This document shows, in pieces, positions 6,610-12,046 of a stretch of DNA of 14,176 nt. Both the position numbers and the translations under genes were made by a program. Source of the stretch: Anaerolineales bacterium (GTDB lineage Bacteria; Chloroflexota; Anaerolineae; Anaerolineales; Villigracilaceae); NCBI GenBank assembly GCA_017882065.1, contig JADGQD010000029.1:1-14176 (forward strand), in the 5' to 3' direction. The number at the start of each line of letters is the position of its first letter. Positions within the stretch are counted from its first letter, which is position 1. The notes beneath the pieces are model-generated. The model saw nothing but the letters and a program-made list of their open reading frames with translations, did no database searches and had not been told where the DNA came from.

Positions 6610-6651
6610 GGGGGTGTTGGGCGGGCTTCTCTTCGCCCGCCCAACACCCCC
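6610..6651. repeat. 17-bp perfect palindrome (strong hairpin) of unknown role
   Basis: The arms GGGGGTGTTGGGCGGGC (6610-6626) and its exact complement (6635-6651) enclose an 8-base loop. It lies between the GyrI-like promoter and the rplY terminator. Neither side has a proper T tract, so it is not a normal intrinsic terminator. A mobile or dispersed palindromic element is possible. Confidence 0.8.
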
Positions 6652-6693
6652 TATTTACCCCATCGCCACGGCGATTCCAAGAGAACCGGGAAT

Positions 6694-6726
6694 AAAAAGT
6701 AGGGACGCAATGTAGTGCGTCCCTAC
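6694..6726 (-). terminator. intrinsic terminator of rplY
   Basis: The arms GTAGGGACGCA (6699-6709) and TGCGTCCCTAC (6716-6726) give an 11-bp perfect stem with a 6-base loop. On the minus strand TTTTTATT follows at once (from 6698). It lies 23 bases past the rplY stop codon. Confidence 0.9.
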
Positions 6727-6749
6727 CGGTATTTCTAACCCGGCGTAGA

Positions 6750-7418
6750 TTATTTCTTCTCTTCGCCTTCTTCTTCTTCCTTCTTGCCCTTCTCGATGAC
6801 TTCGGGTTCGGTGCCCTCTTCAACTACGGCGGCCTCTGGAGTGACGACTTCCTCGACCTCTTCCTTGGCCGGAGCTGTTGCCAGGACGATCATCTCATCG
6901 GGCGTATCCAGTACCTGTACTTTGTCCGAAAGGACGATATCGCGCACATGAATACCATCGCCAATTTTGATGAGGGTGGAAATATCCACAACGATGCTCT
7001 CCGGCAGGTCCTGCGGGAAAGCCTCGACCTCGAGTTCGCTCAAACCGTTGATCAGCATGGCGTTGAAGTCCTTGACGGCGGGCGAGTCGCCGGTCAGTAC
7101 GATGCCGACGTTGGCGTGGATCTTCTCGGTCTGTGAAACGACCATGAAGTCCACATGGATGAGCGTACGCTTGATATGGTTCTGCTGTTTCTCGCGCACC
7201 AGAGATGGATATTCCTTGCCTTCCAGGGCAACCGTGATCAGGCTGGAGGACGACAACCGTCCCAGTACCCGCCCGGCCTCGCGACCTTCCAATGAAATAC
7301 TGATTGGTTCCACGTTGTGCCCGTAAATAACGGCTGGCAGCAGCCCACTGCGGCGCAGGGCGCGCACTTGTCGTCCGGTCGCGGTACGGGGCGTTGCTTT
7401 TAAAACGACTTTCTCCAT
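6750..7418 (-). CDS. rplY: 50S ribosomal protein bL25, CTC form
   Basis: bL25 binds 5S rRNA at the central protuberance of the large subunit. This is the long two-domain CTC/TL5 form of 222 residues. The L25 domain spans residues 1 to about 90, with TGRQVRALRRSGLLPAVIYGH and later HIKRTLIHVDF. The beta domain spans about 98-185, with LEVEAFPQDLPESIVVDIS. An acidic tail (about 186-222), mostly Glu and Lys, follows. Long frames upstream of residue 1 are the leader; the ATG at 7418 is preceded by a good AAGGAAGG ribosome site. The gene has its own promoter, a leader of about 135 bases and a terminator, so it appears monocistronic. In many bacteria rplY neighbours pth or prs; neither is seen here. 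Confidence 0.96.
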   Translation of the reverse strand: MEKVVLKATPRTATGRQVRALRRSGLLPAVIYGHNVEPISISLEGREAGRVLGRLSSSSLITVALEGKEYPSLVREKQQNHIKRTLIHVDFMVVSQTEKIHANVGIVLTGDSPAVKDFNAMLINGLSELEVEAFPQDLPESIVVDISTLIKIGDGIHVRDIVLSDKVQVLDTPDEMIVLATAPAKEEVEEVVTPEAAVVEEGTEPEVIEKGKKEEEEGEEKK

Positions 7419-7461
7419 CTTTACCTTCCTTGAGCGCCTCTCACCCCTTGTTTGTAGTAAC

Positions 7462-7492
7462 GGCTTTAGCCATTCTAAAAGTGACTGAAGTC
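7462..7492. repeat. pair of short palindromes in the rplY leader
   Basis: GGCTTTAGCC (7462-7471) and GACTGAAGTC (7483-7492) are two short dyads of the same form (four-base arms around a two-base centre) spaced 11 bases apart. They resemble dispersed intergenic repeats, but only this copy is in the window. They could also fold in the rplY leader RNA. Confidence 0.35.
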
Positions 7493-7560
7493 GCTGCCAC
7501 CACCAGGGATTACCTTCGCTCTCGCATGAATTTTTCCGACCTGTGCCGGAAGCGGGCGGA

Positions 7561-7589
7561 ATTATACACGCCCTGCCATGATTTGACAA
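7561..7589 (-). promoter_or_regulatory. promoter of rplY
   Basis: On the minus strand TTGTCA (7589-7584) and a perfect TATAAT (7566-7561) are 17 bases apart. Transcription would start near 7554, leaving a leader of about 135 bases before the ATG at 7418. Confidence 0.75.
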
Positions 7590-7602
7590 GCAGACGCTTG
7601 TC
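7585..7602. promoter_or_regulatory. perfect palindrome in the divergent rplY / fusion-gene control region
   Basis: The arms GACAAGC (7585-7591) and GCTTGTC (7596-7602) are separated by AGAC. The site overlaps the -35 box of rplY on one side and occupies the -35 region expected for the plus-strand promoter on the other. A regulator bound here could control both genes. No regulator is encoded next to it. Confidence 0.5.
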
Positions 7603-7613
7603 TTCATCACGGT

Positions 7614-7619
7614 TATAAT
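7614..7619 (+). promoter_or_regulatory. -10 box for a probably leaderless transcript
   Basis: A perfect TATAAT ends 6 bases before the ATG at 7626, so transcription should start at or next to that codon. No ribosome site exists in front of the gene, which fits leaderless translation. No good -35 box lies 17 bases upstream (CAGACG at 7591-7596). Confidence 0.6.
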
Positions 7620-7625
7620 TCACAC

Positions 7626-9176
7626 ATGCGTAAATACCTCTACTTTACCGTCTTCGTCTCTGGCATGACTACGATGGCTGCCGAGTTTGGCGCATCACGC
7701 CTGCTGGGCAATATCTTCGGGACCAGCAATCCGGTCTGGGCAGTGATTATCGGACTGATCCTGGTCTACCTGACCGCGGGTTACTTCCTCGGCGGGCGCT
7801 GGGCGGACCGGTCACCACATCCAAAAACGATGTATGTCATCCTGGCTTGGGGCGCATTTACGCTCGGCATTGTGCCGTATATTGCCAGCCCGGTGTTGCG
7901 ACTGGCAGCGAATGCCTTTGACAGCTTACAGATTGGCATCCTGACAGGGGCGTTTGCCGGCGTTCTGGTGCTGTTCACGGTCCCGGTGACGCTGTTCGGG
8001 ATGATTTCGCCGTTCGCCATTCGGCTTACGATGAACGACACTGGCAAAGCCGGGAATGTTTCCGGGACCATTTACGGTATCTCGACGATCGGGTCGTTCA
8101 TCGGGACATTCCTGCCAACCCTGCTCCTGATCCCCACAATCGGCACTACCCGGACCTTTCTCGTTTTCAGCCTGGTCCTGCTCTTTGTTGCGCTGGTAGG
8201 CCTGGGTTTGAGCGCAGGGCGGCGGGCTGTCTTCCCGTATCCGTTGATGGTAATTGCTCTGGCATTGCTGGCATTATTTGGTGGCGGGGGTGGCATTAAA
8301 AGGTCCAGCGGACAGATTTACGAGACCGAGTCGGCCTATAACTATATCCAGGTGGTTGAGTTCAACGGGACGCGTTACCTGCGGCTGAACGAGGGCCAAG
8401 GCATCCATTCGGAGTACAACCCGCAGACGCTGGAATATGGCGGACCCTGGCAGCAGTTTCTGGTGGGGCCGTTTTTCTACGCCGACCGCCAGCCGGAGGA
8501 TATGCGCCGTATCGCCATTGTCGGTCTGGCCGCCGGGACGACCGCCCGGCAGGCTGCGGCGGTCTTCCCGAACGTGGTCATTGACGGTTTCGAGATTGAC
8601 CCGAAGATTGTGGATGTAGGGCGGAGATATTTCGATATGAATATGCCCAACTTGAATGTCATTATTCAGGATGGGCGTTGGGGGCTGGCGAGCAGCCCGG
8701 AGAAGTATGACTTGATTTGCGTGGACGCTTACCGCCCGCCGTATATCCCGCCGCACCTGACCACGCAAGAGTTCTTCCAGATTGCTGTCGACCACCTCAA
8801 CCCGGATGGGGCGCTGGTCATCAATGTGGGCCGCGCTCCCGGCGATCGGCGTCTGATTGATGGGTTGGCGACGACATTGGGAACGATTTTCTCATCGATT
8901 TACGTGATGGATATTCCCAATACCTTCAACTCAATGATCTATGCCACGCTCCAACCGACCGCCACAGGCAATCTGGAGCTGAATCTTGCCGCGCTCGCGG
9001 GACGCCAGGAGGCAAATGTTCTGTTGATTGACTCCATAACCTTGACGCTGGACAACCTCCAGCCTGCACCGCAATATACGGTTGTTTTTACTGATGACCG
9101 GTCACCGATTGAGTGGATTACGAATACCATGATCCTGAACTTTATCCTGCAAGGGGAAATGGAGACTATGCAATGA
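7626..9176 (+). CDS. membrane-anchored spermidine-synthase-like protein (MFS/aminopropyltransferase fusion)
   Basis: A 516-residue fusion. The first 225 residues hold about seven hydrophobic segments with short charged loops such as GGRWADRSPHP, giving a transporter-like half. The rest is a Rossmann domain of the spermidine-synthase type: IAIVGLAAGTTARQ (296-309) is the nucleotide loop, FEIDPKIVDVGRRYF carries Glu323 and Asp325 for the SAM-type ligand, and VDAYRPPYIPPHLTTQEFF carries Asp367. The loop is not the classical GGGDGG. True polyamine synthesis is therefore uncertain; related fusions are common in bacteria and mostly uncharacterised. The start ATG at 7626 is directly behind a -10 box without a ribosome site. 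The stop overlaps the start of the next gene (ATGA), so the two are translationally coupled. Confidence 0.9.
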   Translation: MRKYLYFTVFVSGMTTMAAEFGASRLLGNIFGTSNPVWAVIIGLILVYLTAGYFLGGRWADRSPHPKTMYVILAWGAFTLGIVPYIASPVLRLAANAFDSLQIGILTGAFAGVLVLFTVPVTLFGMISPFAIRLTMNDTGKAGNVSGTIYGISTIGSFIGTFLPTLLLIPTIGTTRTFLVFSLVLLFVALVGLGLSAGRRAVFPYPLMVIALALLALFGGGGGIKRSSGQIYETESAYNYIQVVEFNGTRYLRLNEGQGIHSEYNPQTLEYGGPWQQFLVGPFFYADRQPEDMRRIAIVGLAAGTTARQAAAVFPNVVIDGFEIDPKIVDVGRRYFDMNMPNLNVIIQDGRWGLASSPEKYDLICVDAYRPPYIPPHLTTQEFFQIAVDHLNPDGALVINVGRAPGDRRLIDGLATTLGTIFSSIYVMDIPNTFNSMIYATLQPTATGNLELNLAALAGRQEANVLLIDSITLTLDNLQPAPQYTVVFTDDRSPIEWITNTMILNFILQGEMETMQ

Positions 9177-9832
9177 GAACCCTGCAGAAAGTTCTTTCGT
9201 GGTTTGTTACCCTCCTGTTCCCGGTAGCGTTGACATTTCTTGGCGTTCGGCTCCTGTTGACACACACCTTTCCTGAAATCGAATACCGCACGCCGGCCTT
9301 TCCGGCGGACGAGTATGGTTTTACCCTCCAGGAGCGCCTGCAATGGTCGGGAATTGCCATTGACTATTTGCTCAACGATGCTGATATTTCCTTCCTCGGT
9401 GACCTGACTTTCCCGGACGGTGCTCCGCTGTTCAACGGACGCGAACTGAGCCACATGCAGGATGTCAAGAATGTTGTCCAACCGGTGCTATGGGCTGGGT
9501 ATGGCGTCTGGTTTTTGGTGCTCGGGCTCGGGTTGTGGGCGCGTTTCGGCGGGTGGTGGCCGGAGTATGTACGCGGCATCTGGCGCGGTGGCTGGCTGAC
9601 GGTCGGGTTGGTGGCGGTCATCGGCATTTTCGCCGGGATCAGTTTCTGGCAGTTCTTCACAGTTTTCCATGGGTTGTTCTTCACCGGTGATTCCTGGCTT
9701 TTCCTGTATTCTGATACGCTCATCCGCCTGTTCCCGATGCGTTTCTGGCAGGATGCTTTCCTATTCGCCGGGGCACTGGATGTGCTTGGCGGGCTGGCGT
9801 TGGGATTGGGTTTGCTACCGAAACGGAAGTAA
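9173..9832 (+). CDS. DUF1461 / TIGR01906-type integral membrane protein
   Basis: A 219-residue membrane protein with a first helix at about residues 8-30, an extracytoplasmic region, then helices at about 103-122, 138-160 and a hydrophobic end near 195-215. The landmarks NGRELSHMQDVK (about 88-99) and FHGLFFTGDSWLF followed by DTLIRLFPMRFW are those of the DUF1461 family, whose function is unknown. The ATG at 9173 overlaps the stop of the fusion gene by four bases; a longer frame from 9113 would overlap that gene further and adds no family sequence. The shared operon suggests the two membrane proteins act together, but this is inference. Confidence 0.87.
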   Translation: MRTLQKVLSWFVTLLFPVALTFLGVRLLLTHTFPEIEYRTPAFPADEYGFTLQERLQWSGIAIDYLLNDADISFLGDLTFPDGAPLFNGRELSHMQDVKNVVQPVLWAGYGVWFLVLGLGLWARFGGWWPEYVRGIWRGGWLTVGLVAVIGIFAGISFWQFFTVFHGLFFTGDSWLFLYSDTLIRLFPMRFWQDAFLFAGALDVLGGLALGLGLLPKRK

Positions 9833-9846
9833 GGTGTTATTACAGG

Positions 9847-9855
9847 TGATATAAT
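9847..9855 (+). promoter_or_regulatory. extended -10 promoter of the asp23-nusB-tat cluster
   Basis: TGATATAAT is a perfect extended -10 element (TGnTATAAT). No convincing -35 box lies 17 bases upstream, which is usual for this promoter class. The start would be near 9862, about 17 bases before the ATG at 9879, and keeps the ribosome site intact. Confidence 0.65.
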
Positions 9856-9878
9856 TCCCCAATCTGTGAGGAGGTACG

Positions 9879-10223
9879 ATGACTGATTACAGTTCTGCCG
9901 GAAAGACCACTCTCACCCCGGATGTGTTGCTGACCATTGCCCGTATGGCGGCTTTGGAAGTTGAAGGCGTCAAGCGCATGGCACCCGTCAAAGGTGGTGT
10001 GAACAGCCTGCTTGGGCGCGGCAATGATGGGGTCCGGATAATGGTTGAGGATAGTACCACCTTTGTAGACCTTTACCTGGTACTGGATAATGATGTCAAC
10101 ATCCGTGAAGTCAGCCGAACTGTCCAGCAGACGGTGGCGCGCGCCATTGCCGAGATAACCGGGCTGGAGGTTGGGCACGTCAACATTCACATCGAGGATA
10201 TTGATTACAAGACCGAGGCATAA
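9879..10223 (+). CDS. Asp23/Gls24 family protein (YqhY-like)
   Basis: A 114-residue soluble protein of the Asp23/Gls24 family. Family landmarks are the opening LTPDVLLTIARMAALEVEGV, the central VEDSTTFVDLYLVLDNDVNI and the end GLEVGHVNIHIEDIDYK. Relatives are small envelope-stress or membrane-linked proteins. The version beside nusB corresponds by context to Bacillus YqhY, which has been connected to control of fatty-acid synthesis; that role is not shown here. The start ATG at 9879 has a strong AGGAGGT site (9869-9875). The gene heads a tight cluster; nusB begins 6 bases later. Confidence 0.93.
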   Translation: MTDYSSAGKTTLTPDVLLTIARMAALEVEGVKRMAPVKGGVNSLLGRGNDGVRIMVEDSTTFVDLYLVLDNDVNIREVSRTVQQTVARAIAEITGLEVGHVNIHIEDIDYKTEA

Positions 10224-10229
10224 CTTTTT

Positions 10230-10673
10230 ATGAAAGCACGTACCAGGGCGCGTGGCACTGCTCTGCAAGCACTTTACGAAGTTGACATGGTAGGTCATCC
10301 TCCAGTGCAGGTCTTGCAAGACCGCCTGGAGGAGGAACCATTTCCCGACGAACTGGCGGAGTTTATCCGCCAGATTATTTTTGGCGTTTTCCCCCTGCGT
10401 GAACAATTGGACCAGGTGATTGCCCGGTATGCGCCTGAATGGCCGCTTGACCAGATCGCAGCAATTGATCGGAATATCCTGCGCATCGCCACCTGGGAGT
10501 TTGCCGCGCAGCGTGATACGCCGGTCAAGGTAGCAATTAATGAAGCGGTTGAGCTGGCCAAAGCCTTCGGCTCCGATAGCGCTCCGCGTTTCGTCAATGG
10601 GGTGCTGGGCAGTTTGGCCGAACACGAAAATGAGGTAGTGCAATTTCTGCAACCCAAGAAACAGGATGCGTAA
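10230..10673 (+). CDS. nusB: transcription antitermination factor NusB
   Basis: NusB pairs with NusE (ribosomal protein uS10) on the boxA RNA to build the antitermination complex used in rRNA transcription. The 147-residue length is standard. Landmarks are RARGTALQALYEVDM at the N-terminus, then AAIDRNILRIATWEF and VAINEAVELAKAFGSDSAPRFVNGVLG at the C-terminus. No ribosome site precedes the ATG at 10230, which lies 6 bases after the upstream stop, so translation is probably coupled. The stop TAA is immediately followed by the ATG of the tat gene. Confidence 0.97.
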   Translation: MKARTRARGTALQALYEVDMVGHPPVQVLQDRLEEEPFPDELAEFIRQIIFGVFPLREQLDQVIARYAPEWPLDQIAAIDRNILRIATWEFAAQRDTPVKVAINEAVELAKAFGSDSAPRFVNGVLGSLAEHENEVVQFLQPKKQDA

Positions 10674-11027
10674 ATGGATCTTTTTGGCATAGGCTTGCCG
10701 GAAATAATTTTCATCCTGTTGTTGGTGGTGATTATTTTCGGTCCGAAAGATCTCGAAAAAATGGCAAAAACCATCGGGGGTGGACTCTTCCGTTTCTTCA
10801 ATTCTGAAGCCTTCCGGAATCTCCGCCGGATCGGGGAACTGCCTGCCGAATTTGCACGCAAGGCGGGGCTGGACCAATTCCGCGCGACCGTCAGCTCGTC
10901 CAAAATAACGAACCCGCAAGATCCGCCTGCGGGACAGGCCTTGCCGCCTGCTTCCACAAATCCGGAAGAAACCGAATCCGAAAACCGGATCGAGCCTCCG
11001 GACTCCGGCGGAGAAAAACCAGACTAA
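10674..11027 (+). CDS. twin-arginine translocase TatA/TatB family protein
   Basis: A 117-residue protein with the TatA/B layout: a short amino end, one membrane helix (about residues 4-21, from GIGLPEIIFILLLVVIIFG), the FGPKDL hinge, an amphipathic helix (about 25-60) and a soluble Pro/Glu-rich tail. It forms the pore or the receptor partner of TatC for exporting folded proteins. The FGP hinge and Glu in the membrane helix leave it ambiguous between TatA and TatB. It is the only TatA/B gene in the window. It begins right after the nusB stop, with AGGA inside nusB as ribosome site. tatC follows after 2 bases, so the two are surely co-translated. Confidence 0.92.
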   Translation: MDLFGIGLPEIIFILLLVVIIFGPKDLEKMAKTIGGGLFRFFNSEAFRNLRRIGELPAEFARKAGLDQFRATVSSSKITNPQDPPAGQALPPASTNPEETESENRIEPPDSGGEKPD

Positions 11028-11029
11028 AT

Positions 11030-11917
11030 ATGCGTAAATTCCTGCGCGGCGTTTGGCGCGTTATCACCTTCCCTTTCCGGGCTATCTGGTGGCTTTTGAC
11101 CCTGCCAGTGTGGGGTGTTCGCAAGGTTATCATATTCCTGTCTGCCGACCCCGGAGATCGGCCGATGACCGAAGCAATTACGGCCATCGCTGCCGAGCCA
11201 AAAGCATTGCTTGAGCATATTGATGACCTGCGCAAGCATATTCTGCGCGCTTTGGTGGGGCTGGCGGTTGCAGTGGGGGTGAGTTTTATCTTCACCCAGC
11301 AGGTTGTTAATTTTCTGGCCGGGCCAATTGGCGGACTGGAAAAGTTGCAGGCGATTGAAGTGACCGAAACGATCGGTGTATTCATGCGCGTGGCTCTGCT
11401 GTGTGGATTCGCTCTGGCACTTCCCTACATTGCTTTTGAATTATGGCTCTTTGCTGCCCCGGCTTTGCGGCCGCGGGCGAAGGTGATTGGATTGTTTGCC
11501 ATCCCGCTGGTGATGCTTTTCTTCGCCGGCGGAATGATTTTTGCCTATGTAGAGTTGCTGCCTCCTGCACTGAAGTTTTTGATTAATTTCATGGGGATAA
11601 CTCTAATTCCCCGCCCGGCATCCTATATCAGTTTTGTGACTGGTATATTGTTTTGGATCGGAGTGGCTTTTGAATTCCCACTGGTCATCTACGTGTTGAC
11701 GGCTATGGGGCTGGTCAAGCCGCGTTCCCTGGTGAAACAATGGCGGATTGCCATCGTGGCCATCGCCGTCATCGCGGCGGCCATTACGCCGACTACCGAC
11801 CCGGTCAACATGGCGCTGGTTATGGGACCGATGATTATGCTTTATTTCATCGGTATTGGATTAAGTTACCTGGCGGCAATCGGCCAAAAGGATCGTAAGA
11901 AGGAAGCCCGGAAATAG
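11030..11917 (+). CDS. tatC: Sec-independent protein translocase TatC, with N-terminal extension
   Basis: TatC is the six-helix membrane receptor for twin-arginine signal peptides. The 295 residues include the six hydrophobic segments, FRMR-type FMRVALLCGFALALPYIAFE, FEFPLVIYVL and ITPTTDPVNMALVMGPM. The usual amino motif HLxELRxR appears as HIDDLRKH at His63-His70. About 48 residues precede it, basic and aromatic (WRVITFPFRAIWWLL). The conserved Glu of the first cytoplasmic loop (E. coli Glu103, part of the RR-peptide site) is Ala150 here (ALRPRAK). The late LYE motif reads LYF (Phe273). An internal ATG at 11165 (Met46) has a GGAG 8 bases upstream and would give a normal-size TatC. I keep 11030 because it lies 2 bases after the tat stop and the extension is well-formed. 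Confidence 0.95.
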   Translation: MRKFLRGVWRVITFPFRAIWWLLTLPVWGVRKVIIFLSADPGDRPMTEAITAIAAEPKALLEHIDDLRKHILRALVGLAVAVGVSFIFTQQVVNFLAGPIGGLEKLQAIEVTETIGVFMRVALLCGFALALPYIAFELWLFAAPALRPRAKVIGLFAIPLVMLFFAGGMIFAYVELLPPALKFLINFMGITLIPRPASYISFVTGILFWIGVAFEFPLVIYVLTAMGLVKPRSLVKQWRIAIVAIAVIAAAITPTTDPVNMALVMGPMIMLYFIGIGLSYLAAIGQKDRKKEARK

Positions 11918-11982
11918 AGATCTCGTCATACACGCGCCAGCGCCGGAGAGTACTATCTGCCCCTATCAATTCCCCCTTTTCC

Positions 11983-11997
11983 CTTGTAAAATACAAG
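11983..11997. promoter_or_regulatory. short perfect palindrome upstream of the lipoprotein gene
   Basis: CTTGTA-AAA-TACAAG is a 6-3-6 inverted repeat 49 bases before the ATG at 12047. A TATATT (12012-12017) follows, but no -35 box sits at the right distance. It could be an operator; the rest of the gap 11918-12046 shows no clear promoter or terminator. Confidence 0.35.
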
Positions 11998-12046
11998 TAG
12001 ATTGCCTTCTTTATATTCTCAACCCGCCAATGCCGAAAGGAGGGGT

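Noticed and set aside
7583..7619. TTGACA (7583-7588) with TATAAT (7614-7619) as a classical promoter
   Set aside because: Both boxes are perfect, but the spacer is 25 bases, too long for a sigma-70 type promoter; the TTGACA overlaps the minus-strand rplY -35 box and palindrome.
8274..8795. 173-residue minus-strand frame inside the MFS/spermidine-synthase-like gene
   Set aside because: Antisense to a clear Rossmann domain; no recognisable motifs.
9840..10919. 359-residue minus-strand frame opposite asp23, nusB and tat
   Set aside because: It is antisense to three well-identified genes and has no recognisable domain.
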